From positions 19,532,220 through 19,596,219 of the forward strand of contig JAEMBT020000001.1 in the NCBI GenBank assembly GCA_018873245.2: DNA of 64,000 bases. Reading direction: 5' to 3'. The position numbers and the translations under genes were made by a program. Shown here one piece after another: positions 1-11,900 of this stretch (positions are counted from its first letter, which is position 1; every line of letters begins with the position of its first letter). This DNA comes from Archegozetes longisetosus. Its lineage: Eukaryota > Arthropoda > Arachnida > Sarcoptiformes > Trhypochthoniidae. The notes beneath the pieces were generated by a model. It saw only the letters and a program-made list of their open reading frames with translations. It did not search any database and was not told where the DNA came from.

Positions 1-1223
1 ATTTAAGATAAAGGATAAAATTGAACCAACGATAAGATCTAATGATGTTGCAAAAGGAAAATAGAATTATTAAAGCAATAAATTGCATATGAGTAACAGC
101 AAAACCTATATTTGCAATTTCGAATATGATAGCTTTTTAATAATATTTGTCTCCTATAATACCTAATCGATCTATTCTTTGCGGCTCACCCTATATAAAT
201 TCAGTTCTGCTTATCTCATTTTCTGTCATAAATCTTCGAACTAATCCTTCAAATTAAGATAATTATGTCTTTAAGGGAAAATAAGTGTAACTACAAGAAT
301 ATGATTGTTCGCATAATCACTGCCCATAAGTATGTTTTCTCGTTCAGTCATTTGTTTAATTATCTAGATGTTATGTGAATATGAGTTATTCTTTTAGCTA
401 AAAACGCAAAAACTAGTTTACAAAATGATGAACGAAGGGTAATTATCAGACAATCACTAGATCTCAGGATAGTTTTGAGTGTATCCAAACAGAAAACCTG
501 AACACTTGAGTCCTTTACTCGAAAAAATACGCTTTTCAGCTCTTGATATAAGGAGAGGTCTACGAGAAATGTATACTTAATGTGACAAGATTTTGACTCA
601 TAAATTTACTCTACCTAAGAATTTGGTCTAGATTCTTGTGATACTTAATTATAATCTAAGGATATGCAGTATCTGTCAAACTAAATTCGAGGATCTGTAT
701 GGGTGTTTTATCATCATTCTATTTGTTGTACAGTGTCAGCAAATCAGTTTGGATCATACTTCCAAAATCTCACTTTCTTAATAACCTTGTTTATACTCTT
801 AATCAAGTCTAATAATTGAATTTATATGCATTCGTTAGGAATGCAAACAATGTTAGTAAGAAGGTGTCATTTTGGGAATATGATCCAAGCTGGTTCATGT
901 ATGAATGTCGTGTATTTATCAATCCTAAGATGTAGAGGAGCTGATAAACTTTAGGTGAGACAACTCACTCAAGTTTATATTGAGATTAATCAGTAAATAC
1001 ATTCTTAATAATCAGTTTAGAACTTTTTGATCATAAGTTTTGAGTCATTTTAATGAAAAGATTCGACAAAACGTCAATACTATGAGTCGAAAAGTTTCAA
1101 TAGTTGAGAATAATACATTTTTATCAGTTAAGTTTTTTATATTCCTTTAAAAATGCTAGTAGTTCCTGAATCCGATGCTAAAACCATTTGAATTGAGTCA
1201 TAATTTGAAATCTTCATTAAAGC
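1..1223. other. AT-rich intergenic sequence
   Basis: No open frame of useful length, no recognisable exon and no clear repeat is visible on either strand. The stretch is ordinary AT-rich non-coding sequence leading up to the foldback repeat. Confidence 0.5.
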
Positions 1224-1832
1224 CGAGTTCGCCCTCTATTTTTGCTTACTTGCATAAGCATGCAGAGGTAAGTTGTGTCTGGACACAACACTTTTTAGCT
1301 TAGCTATTGTTTCATGATATGCACTCAGTTTCGATAAATCAATATTAATTTTGATATTGAATATGAACTTTTTTACATAAGTACGTTCGCCCACGTTTTT
1401 AGAGCTGCGTTCGCTTTGCCATTTTAAGCATACGTAGGTAAGTAAGAGTAAAATGAGGGCGAACGTGTCTACGCTTATGCTAAGTTAGACTCTCTCAGGA
1501 CCCCTTTTACGTAGACAAGTTAAGCTTAAAACGTGGGCGAACGTGCTTACGTAAAAAATTTCATGTTCAATATCAAAATTAACTTTGGTTTATCGAAATA
1601 AACAAAAATATTTCCCAAAAATACACTGAGCGCATGTCATGAAACAATAGCTAAGCTAAAAAGTTTTGTGTCCGAACACAACTTACCTCAGCATGCTCAC
1701 GAAAATAGGCGAAAATATTGAGGGCTAATTCGTCTTAAGCTTAACTTGTTCACGTAAAAGGGGTCCTGAGCGAGTCTAACCTAGTATAAGCGTAGACACG
1801 TTCACCCTCATTCTACGCTTACTTACGCACCT
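1224..1832. repeat. Interleaved foldback (inverted-repeat) element
   Basis: Two different inverted repeats are interleaved. Arm X (about 1224-1400) returns reverse-complemented at about 1527-1732. Arm Y (about 1435-1529) returns reverse-complemented at about 1735-1832. The order is therefore X, Y, X-inverted, Y-inverted, rather than the nested order of a plain hairpin. Arms match closely with scattered mismatches and small gaps; for example both X copies hold the run AGGTAAGTTGTGT and GCTTAGCTATTGTTTCATGA. The motif GGGCGAACGTG recurs near 1457 and 1543, inverted near 1384, and diverged near 1797. The block is more GC-rich than its flanks and has no transposase frame. It is probably a non-autonomous foldback transposon or a duplicated and inverted MITE; the superfamily is unknown and I see no confident target-site duplication. 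Confidence 0.7.
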
Positions 1833-2404
1833 GAGTAAGTTTAAAGAGGCGGGGCAAACAGCTTAAGATTATTTGATAGATCTTATAAGCATTTGGATTC
1901 TATGACTATTTGATTGTTGTCACGAATATAAAATTGATTTTGCTATGGCTGAAACTAAGATACTGATCATGATTAGCAATGGCTAACTTATCAATATTTG
2001 AATTTATGTCTCGTCCCTCTTATCTTATCCAAACGCATTAGAGATTAATCTGGGATGAATACATAACATTTATCTGTCAACTGTACATCCTAAAACTTGA
2101 TAACCCACGATAGATGCGGATGGTGCCTGATGAAGGCTACTATGCATTTAGGGCACGTTTCCTATGAGTACATTGTCAGCTATTAATACATGAACATAAT
2201 GTGCTTTTTATTATTAAATGTACTCAAATAACTATGTGAATAACCTGTGGATACATCTTGAAGCATCACTTTACTCTAGTTGCTATTGGGAGTTGATAAG
2301 TTTTTAATTACTGCATACAAACTTTCAACTAAGTTCTTCAATCATTTCACATTTGATGCGAGAATGAAAAGCTTGAGAGTTTAGTGAGCAAAACTGAGTT
2401 TGTA
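1833..2404. other. Intergenic sequence
   Basis: AT-rich sequence between two repeat elements. No exon-like frame, RNA gene or repeat was recognised. Confidence 0.4.
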
Positions 2405-2569
2405 CAGTGTTGCAATTAATAAATGTGACATTAGCCTATATTGACACTTCATTGCAAGCATTATTAGTATTTTTTAATATGCAAATAAACGCATAAAAGC
2501 CTTATTACATCTAAAAATACGTTTGTGAGAAAATGTGGGCTAATGTCACACTTATTAATTGCAATACTG
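2405..2569. mobile_element. Tc1/mariner-type MITE, 165 bp
   Basis: The ends are a near-perfect inverted repeat of about 31 bp starting CAGT(G/A)TTGCAATTAATAA, with only two differences between left and right. The element sits between TA dinucleotides at 2403-2404 and 2570-2571, the target duplication of the Tc1/mariner superfamily, and begins with CAGT as many Tc1 termini do. It is far too short for a transposase. I infer a non-autonomous miniature element mobilised in trans. The family name is not known to me. Confidence 0.8.
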
Positions 2570-5500
2570 TACTTTTTTAGTTTGACTGTTATAAATGTTA
2601 AACCCTTCTGGCAAAAATTTCCAGATTTCAAAAGTGTATTTTAAAGTAAACATTCATAATGAGTTATCCTAATGATAGATTTATATTTAAATAATCGATT
2701 TTGTTGAAGACTCAGATCGAATGAATTGAAAAACTGTTGTTGCTACTAAATATTAGTGAGTGATAAAACAAATATTTAGATGAGTGCACACAGAATGTTC
2801 AGTTGAGTGCACTCATTTTAGAGATGGAGTCCATGTTTTGAGTGGCAAATAGGTTATTGCTTTGTTATTCTTACTAATCATGTATTTGATTAATGAGACT
2901 TTATTTGGACTGTCGTCAGAGTTAATGTTTAAATTGATTACCAGTTGTTTACTTTTATTATAATACTATTCGTGCAAACAAATTCATTTTTATGCTAAAA
3001 GTCTTTTAAACAGATACGAATTATTGTACTAGATACGAATTATATTAGTTACGAGTAATTCACACATTAATAGATAAGCGTTTATTAAATTTTCAAACAA
3101 TAAATTGTCATCTAATTAGTCTCTAAGCAATAAAATATAGTCCATAAAAGTAATTATAGACAGTTGTGTAACACTGTGAATAAGACTGAACACAGAATAT
3201 TCTTTACTTTACGAGTGCACTATAGTGTCCAAAAGTGAGTTTCTTCAACCGCTTCACTGATCAGGTGATTAGTTGATCTCTGATCTCATCTTAAATACAT
3301 GGTTGAGCACTTCACCTCGTTTTGGGCTCTATTTTATAGATTTTTAGTAATAGCAAAGAAAAGGTCAGACAAAGAAAGTTTCTCACTTGCCATCTCCCAG
3401 ACTAGAAAGGCCTATAAACCATTTAGAACTTCATATTGAGATTCTTATCTTTTTTTTCATCATCAAATTCTTTGAGTGGATTTTTGTGTCACGATATCGG
3501 CTCTAAGAGAAGTTCGTCATAAAAGAAATTTGAAGAATAGGAATCAAAACTATCTTCAATCCGATACTTGTGATACAGTAGTGATACAAAACAATTGATT
3601 ATTTAAAGAACAATAAAAAAAAGTTTTTTAATCAGTCGGAAGTATAAACTTCTGTGGGTATAGTTTTAAGTTTTATCAATAATTGTTTATTACATGAAAA
3701 CACTTTTATAGTTTCCTAAACACGATTGTGCGGAACATTAAGATGACCACTATTTACCAAATTTCCAATGTTCTTAAGTTCTATTGCTCACACTGTAATT
3801 CACACAAGTTTATTGCTGTCCATTCTCAAACTTATCTGTTTGTGAATCCTTTTTATGGAATTTATTTCTCCAAAGTTCAGAATAAATCAAAACAATGGTT
3901 TAGTTCAGTACTTTTTGAGCCTTAACTTTGACTCAAATGGAAAGATCTACCAGGCAAAATGTCTTTATATCTTGCCATTCATGACTTATTTGACAACTTC
4001 ACTCATATTGTACTTTATTGGACATTGTGACAATTCTAGATATCTAAAGAATCTGTTTTGGCATACAAGTTTTTATTTGTTTGAAATTTAAATAGATTAT
4101 TTAAATAACTTGCAGAGTTTTCTATTAATGTGTAGAGTTAGTTAATAGAAACTGATTTTACAAAAATGAAACTCAACTCAAATACCTAACTCTTCAGAAA
4201 GAATCTTCAAAAGCGGGAGTAGATATTGATTTAATATTTGGATCAATTTTTTACGATCTGTTGCTATGCAAATTTGAATTAAGATGTGATGGCCATAATT
4301 GAGTTAACACAACTACTGTATGTTTAACATAAACTAACTTTACCCAAATGTTGCCCAAGTTAACAAAAATACTTGAATAAAATCTTAAACTTTAATGATA
4401 ATGCATTACTAACCTTAGTTCAGAAATTATTGTTGAAGTCCGTATATGGTTGAGTCAACTATATTTCTTAACCTAAGAACAATTCGATTGAGATAGTATT
4501 TTTATTTTCAAGCAAAATCAATTTTGAATCATTTTGATCATCAAAAAGACAAAGAAGACTCATAAAACTATAATCTAATTTTAAGATACATTATGTATTA
4601 TGTAAGATACAAGATGTATTTTGTTTAGAGGCAGCTCCGTAACTACATACGAGCTAAAGGTGACCCCACTTAACGTTTCCAAAACGTTGAAAAGTCAAAC
4701 TTTAATTAAGAATAGTTTTAAAATTTACCTGACTTTGAATGACAAATTAACTTATGAATACAGCAAACGACATAAATGACTTGGGTTTAGTCAGAATTTT
4801 ACGGTATTTCCATGAAATATTGAATTCTGGTGTGATTGAACTCAGTTCTTGGTACAGCCCTGTTTAGAGGTCAAATAATTTGATTGCTATCAAAAGCTGA
4901 AGTGTAATAGAGTTTTGAAACAAAAAGAAAATATAAAAGTATTGAAGTATGTTTTCAATGTTAGAAACAATATTTTTCAAACTTATTTTAATGAATAAAA
5001 AAGTAAAAACGACTTTCTAGATAAGAAAAGCTTGTTAATACCCAATATGATTATTCTTTATGAATCAAGAGTCAGTCAAATAAGTATAAAAGAATTTGAA
5101 AGGTTTTATATAAACTTAAATATGAAGTTCTTGTGGATTATTTCTTCGAAATTGAATTTATTTTGTTTGAACTTATTTTTTCTGAACTCATATCTAATAA
5201 ATGTCTACGAAATTTAACTCATAAAATTCAGAAAATATTTTCGACAGAATTGATCCTACTGAGCAATTGAATTATCTATTCTTGAAAATATTGGACAAGT
5301 TTTATAAAGCTTAAGATCCCTATGCTCTTAAAAAGACGTCTCAGGAAATAGTGCCTTCAACGCATTGATTCTTTGTGTCAATTGAGAAAGAAGTTCTGTT
5401 GTCACTTAAAAAAGTCGATAAAATTCATTAAATCTAATAAATTAAACAATAGACTGAGCATTGTTTTAATTCCTTTATTTGAAGCTGAACTAAAGTGAGA

Positions 5501-5671
5501 GAAGACGAGCCTTTTCTAGTGTTTCAATTTCTATTACATTGAACAGACTAGATATATTTATAAAACCTGAGGCATTTGCCAACTAATTCATCAAATTTTT
5601 ATGGAAACTGTTCATTCAAATCTTTAGAGAGCTGCCTGATCCAATGGTTCATCTTTGATAGCTTTCGTACC
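2570..5671. other. Intergenic sequence, no supported gene
   Basis: This AT-rich stretch holds several short open frames (for example near 3728-4091 and 5032-5217). Their composition is that of AT-rich non-coding DNA, rich in F, I, L, N, Y and K, without domains or splice context. No RNA gene or transposon end was recognised. Confidence 0.5.
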
Positions 5672-5677
5672 TTTATT
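5672..5677 (-). terminator. Candidate polyadenylation signal of the GPCR gene
   Basis: AATAAA on the minus strand about 265 bp beyond the receptor stop codon. It is the first canonical hexamer I see downstream. Use is inferred, not shown. Confidence 0.35.
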
Positions 5678-5687
5678 TGGATTTTTT

Positions 5688-5776
5688 GATTTAAAAGATT
5701 TAAAAGATTTAAAAGATTTAAAAGATTCAAAAGATTTAAAAGATTTACAAGATTAATAAGATTTACATGATTTTCA
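5688..5776. repeat. 9-bp tandem repeat (GATTTAAAA unit)
   Basis: A 9-bp unit is repeated about seven times almost exactly and then decays into related units up to about 5776. Read on the minus strand it gives a meaningless Asn-Leu-Leu run, so that open frame is an artefact. The array lies just beyond the receptor stop codon, within its likely 3' UTR if the hexamer at 5672 is used. Confidence 0.8.
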
Positions 5777-5940
5777 TGATTCTTCCTATTAGTATGCAAA
5801 TAATTTGTTAATTGAAGCAGTAATTTACATAAAATATACTTAAAAAATGAAATGACATACTTATTCGACTTGAACAATATATGCAAATCTCGTCAACTCA
5901 ACAGACGTTTAATAGATTGAGAAGAGAAAAGAAAATTCAA

Positions 5941-8900
5941 TTAAATATCACTCGCATTTCTATCATTAATGCTAAAATTTGTTCTCTTTATACTCGATCT
6001 GCGAGTCCGATAGTTTTGTTGACTTTGATGACTTTGTCGCTTGGATGGCATGTTGTGATAATCAGAGCGATGATTTAATGACAATGTGTTGTTTCTCTTG
6101 TTATCGTCATCGAGAGAAGTTTGAGATGGATTTCTCTGTTCATAATTATTATAATTGCTATTCAATTCTGAAGCATTTGTTTTAGTAAAATCTTCATTGA
6201 TGTTGACTCGACAACAAAAATGCATCAATGATTTGACTAAATTTTTATTGAAAAACAGATAAATAATTGGATTGACAAAACTGTTGAGACTCGACAACAG
6301 CATCAATATTGTGATAATTGGACCTGAAATATAAGCAAAATGTTAGAAACAGTTTCAATACAAAGTTTGACAGAATAGGATGTTTTGTTTGAATAGAGAG
6401 TCGATCGCAGAAATAGCAATTGTTTGAAATTTTCTCTTCTCTCATCTGAAGAGATTTTCTGAATTTTTACTACTGATGTCACATCTGGTGTTCGCTTGTT
6501 TTTTGATCTCGAGCTTAAATAACTTTCAAATTACTTACAAGTGATTCACTTGTGATAAAATATGGTTGAATCGAGTTCGGAATATGTTCGGAATATGTTC
6601 GGAATATGTTTGCCTAGTTCTTTATGATTATAATAAAGTTGATGTCGATTTTTGTAGTCAGCAAATCGAATCAGTTTTCCTTATTTTACTATCGATTTTC
6701 AACTCCTTTTTGGCTACTCTTTCACGTTCTCACCGAATGTACGCTCTTCTCAAGTCTAATTTCATTAAGATTTTACACAATAGACTTTATATTATATAAT
6801 TCCTCTGTTGTTATGATCAGAATTTTCACAATCTGTTAGCCTATTATTCATGTGATAAACATTGGATACAATTTCTGAATAGGGCGAGTTCATTAAATTA
6901 TATGCAGAGTGTAATTAGAATTTTATGAAAAAATATAGATTACGAAAGTTTGAAAAACTTATATTTTTAAATTAATAATGGTAAATCATCTTTCAAATAG
7001 CATGTATTACCAGCAATTAGTCCTGAGGAATGTTTTTATCGATTCAAAACTCGATATAATTCTGAAAAGCTCATTAATCAAATTTTGAATTGAAAAATAG
7101 TTTCAAACCTAAACTGCGAGCGCATTACACGAGCGTGAATACTACTTTTAGAAACCAAGTTTTTCTATTCACCCAAAATGAACTTTTTAATTATTTCATA
7201 TTGACTGTTTCTAAAACAAGGAGTCAAGTATTTTTTCGCAGGCATTAGCAATATATTCTTCCTATAATGTAAATTACGTTCTGTTAGTTTGACTGTTTTC
7301 TTAACTCAATTTAGGTAATCGTGTTATGTTTCAACTCATTATATCTACAAACCCTTTCAGATAGTTTAATTTAATTATTTAGTTATTCAATTAGTAAGAT
7401 ATGATTGAAGTTATTCCATAAGATTTGAGGTTAACTAAGAGAGGAAGATACATTCAAATAAGAAATGATTGGTATTCATTGGTTTTTGGTATATCTGAAA
7501 AGTGAATGCAAACAGACGACTATAAATCGATAAGTAAAAGTACTGTAGCTTATAATAAAATGTCGCTCTTGGTTTTTAATTCAATTGGTTGCGTTTTTCT
7601 TATTCCCTAAACTCAATTTTTTAATCTTATTGTTTGTTCAATCTTCTAGTTATATGAAATTGTAGTTTTGGTCAATGTTTAACTACAAACTTGTTTCAGC
7701 CTACTATCATTGACGAGAATATTGATCTCTCGATGGCAGGTAATAACTTTTAAATACATCATCGATCAATCACTTAAACATAAATGACCACGATTTAATT
7801 ATACAGAGCTGTAAGCATTTTAACACCAAATCATTTGTCAATAATTCATACTTTTCATGGACAGTATTCCTTGAGTTTGGAACTAAGTGTGAGGTCACTT
7901 AGAAATAAGTGCACTTCGTTTATATTACACATCGTTCATAAGTAGGAAATACTACTTTGGGATTTACCAGCACTTCTCATCGGAATCAAGCTAACAGGAA
8001 ATTAGAACACAATCTTACGAACACTTCAAGATTCATGTACAGAATCATCAAGATTTCCAGATGAATCAGGGTTTTTGCCGAATGAGCGCTTTTTTGTCGC
8101 ATTTCTTACTTCTATAAATGACAAATGTTTTGAACCTCACAGATCATATTCTATAAACAAACTTTGGCTGAAACAATCAACTTTTGACTTGGTCAAATTA
8201 CTGCCGATCCAATGATTGCGGATCAAGTGGTTGTGGGTCTAATGATCTAGACCCTATAAATATGTTCAGCTTTCAAATTGGCTGTAACACTTGAGATCTG
8301 TGACAGTAACAAGAGAAAGCCGTCGCTATGTCAGTCTTTCTGTAATTCGCATGATTTCCTACCAAATTTGATTGAAATAAGTTTGTTGATATCCCATATA
8401 TAATAGAAAGATTGTAAACATGAAATAAGAACACATTTCTGCTGGTTGCTATCACGTATTGTTAAGTTTTTGAGTGTATATCAGTGTATTTGAATAAAGT
8501 TTATTTAGGGTTAATATTGCTTTGTTGAAAGGAAACACATATTTAAGCAAATAATAGAAAGTATTGATTGTATAGTTTGCTTATACTAGTATTAGTTTTC
8601 GATTAAAATATAAAAAATAGATGAAAATAATAAAATCAAATGAGTGCGATTTGATTTATTAGGTAGTGAATAGAAGAGATTTTCACTATAGATATTAATC
8701 GATCATAAAGTAATGCTTATACTAAGTGTAAGCTTATATTGATTTAGTTTGGCCACACTATTTGATGAACTCATTCCAACCAATAAATGCATCACATCAT
8801 TATAGTATTTGTGATTTAAGTGATATGTGACGCATATATCCATTCAACTATCCATAAGTTGACCAGTTTGTCAAATTCTGATCGATTACTATGTTTTGAT

Positions 8901-11900
8901 AGCGCTTTCATATATTCTTATCGTCTACTGATTTGAAGCTATCAGCTGAAAAATTAGAGCTAATCAACAACTTCTATAATTCAAATACCAGTGCTGAAGA
9001 ATTTACGAAGAATTTTACTGCTTCAGTAATAATCATAGCAACTGCTAGGTTTGAGTTATTGAAAATTTAATTTCCACACTTTTTATCGTTATTAAAAACA
9101 GTTTTTCAGCGTAAACAAGGGTTTATATATGAGAGAAAATATTTTCCAACCAAGTTCAGGGAATTAGGCTCGGAATCAGATTCAGAGTCAGGTTCAGGTA
9201 AAAGTAATACCAAAATTTTATTATTCCATGTTCAACCCAATTCCTAGGTTAGAAAGGATTCATTATATCTTGAGAAAGATGATAAAGGATTAAGTCGAAT
9301 GCTTGTAAGGATTTATGTCATTATCGTAAACATTTCTGTTGATTCTGTCAAAAGGACTCTTTGAAAGTTTTTACATGTAAAGGTGCATTTACACGAGGCG
9401 ATATTTATCGCACATCGCCTGCAATTTTTATTTCAATCAGTTGCATTGAGGATTAGTCGCCGCGCCGCAATTTTCTATTTAGACGATACAATTGATTGAA
9501 TGAAATTTTGCTCTACAATAACGGATCACTTTAAAGCATTGAACGCTGACTCAGTGAGTGCTCTGACAACAAAATGAAACGTAATTTTAACATCCAATCA
9601 TATACGAAATTGCTGCAATTTTGTTGCAAAAGTAGAAACAGTAGCAACGCCCACGCGATGTGTTTCATGCGATGTCCATCGCTTCAATTTTCCATTTACA
9701 CGATGCAATAAATTGCAGCGACGAATATCGCATGCAATGTGCGATGGATATCGCCTCGTGTAAATGCACCTTAAGATTTGAAAGACTAACTCAAATACAA
9801 TAGATCTTATCATAGGCTGAACTCAGTCTACATGAGCTTTAAATACATTGAACTTGAATTAAAGTACAAAAATGGGCTGTTAAGGTAAAATTGAATAGTT
9901 GTAAATATTCACACAATCAATATTTAAATTAGATTAGTAATCAAATAAATTACAGAATTTTCAAATGATCCTATGTAGCTCTAGCTCAGCTCTAAACACA
10001 GTTCCAGTTTTTTCAGACAACATTTTTGAAGATTTCATTTCGATAGAATCAATAGATTTAGGTTAGGTTAATAGTAAAAATAAATAATATGTGCTATGTA
10101 ACAAGTTTTGCGAAAGACAAACACAAAGTAAAACTTAACGTCTCAAATGAATTGGTTTTAATTTAAAGACTAAATTCTAAATAATTATTAATCCTTCAAA
10201 TGAGAGCACAAATTTTCTTTAACGTCTTAACTTTAAACTTATAGGCATTTAAGGAAGATTGCCATAGAAACGAGAAATTCTTTAGCAATTAAAAGTAGCA
10301 AGACAAATTATAAAAGTCTAAGATGTAAGTGGTTCGCTTTAACTTTTGAAGAATAATAAGTTCTTTTCAGTCGACACGAATTCTATAGAATTTAGAATAA
10401 TAAAAACTTGGCTCATTCTACGAACAATTTCTTTACTTAAAAAATTGGAAACACAATCAAATGCTTTAACTTTCCTAAAATCAATTTTTGCACTTTTATG
10501 CCTACCATTGCGTTTTAACGAATGTCATTCTAAGACATTTTACTTATGAAATGAGACATTTCTTAGTACTTAATTAAATTAAAGTTATTTTTCAAGACTT
10601 CGTTATAGTATTAAAACATTTTAAATGAACTCATGCAAAAGAAGTCTACAAACATTGAAATGATTTTTTACAAATTTATGAAACCTAGAAAATTACGAGA
10701 CATTAGTGAAACTAGAAAATATAGGTAACGAATAAATTGATTTACTATTGCTGGAAAATGTCTTATGTGTGATGTGTTGTTCAACAAAGGTTTAGAAAAG
10801 AAACTGGAAAAGCTAGAACATATACTGTATTCTAAGCGTTGTTCTCGCATAGACTCATTCAATAAATTGTAATAATAGTGTGACACAAACGTTTTCTTCT
10901 CTCATAACTAAATTAATAATAATATATAATGCTTTATATGTAGCTGAGCATTATGACTATTTTTGTCATATAAATATATAAATCACATCAAAAATAGCTT
11001 CTATAGTGATAGGTAGATATTGTAATTATGTTATTCGTTCAATATTTATATATCATAAGTACTAACTCTGAATAACTAAGAACTTTAAATCTCATACCTA
11101 TTATTATCGTTATTTAATCTAACAGTTGACTCTGTAGTCTAAATTACTTTTTCTTTCCTCTATATACTTTACGAATTAGTCGTAAACATATAGATTTGTG
11201 ACTGTAATCACAGCTCTTTTAGTAGACTAACGGGTTACAAGTAAAAAAAGTCACAAACTTTTAGGTTATGTCTAAAGGTCGGATTAAGATATTTATCAAT
11301 AATTCATAGATTAGCATAATCTCAAAGGTATTATGAGTCGATTAATACCAGACTTAAAGCAGTCGACCACATGTTTTAGTAAAAAAAAATAATCTCTAAA
11401 CAAAAACAACTTCGCGATCGTGTTGTACATTTTTATTTAAATCATCCCACGAGAGAGAAGATATTTACAGTCAAGCATTTCCAAGACGAAGGATATCGTC
11501 GAGAAGTGATTTATAGGATCCTCCGAAGATATGAGCAGCGGGGGATACAGAACAGAGACCAGGGAGTGGACGAAAAGGGGCTGTCAGAGCCCTGGTTCAA
11601 ACGTGGCGGGTTCGCTGTCAATAAGAATATCTACTTATGGGAGTGCTTGAAGAAAATTACTATCCCTTTCCTCAAGAAGAACCATCTGGATGGTAATTTC
11701 TGGTTCTGGCCTGATAAAGCGAGCGCTCATTACTCCAAAGATACCCTCGAGTTTCTAACCAACAACAATATCGATTTCGTTCCCAAAGAACGCAACCCAA
11801 CTAATCTCCCCCAGTGCCGCCCAATCGAGGACTACTTTGGCCATTTGGATTCTCTAGTTTGTAAAAATGGTTGGAGGCCGAAAATCTTGATGAACTCGAA

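Noticed and set aside
5599..5886. Minus-strand 95-codon frame with a repeating Asn-Leu-Leu run
   Set aside because: The run is simply the 9-bp tandem repeat translated; there is no start context, domain or splice support.
5979..6185. Plus-strand frames opposite the GPCR last exon
   Set aside because: They are antisense shadows of the receptor C-terminal exon, which has the NPIIY motif and proper splice site.
9598..9813. Minus-strand 71-codon frame
   Set aside because: It overlaps the right arm of the Harbinger-like MITE and owes its open reading to that GC-richer inverted repeat.
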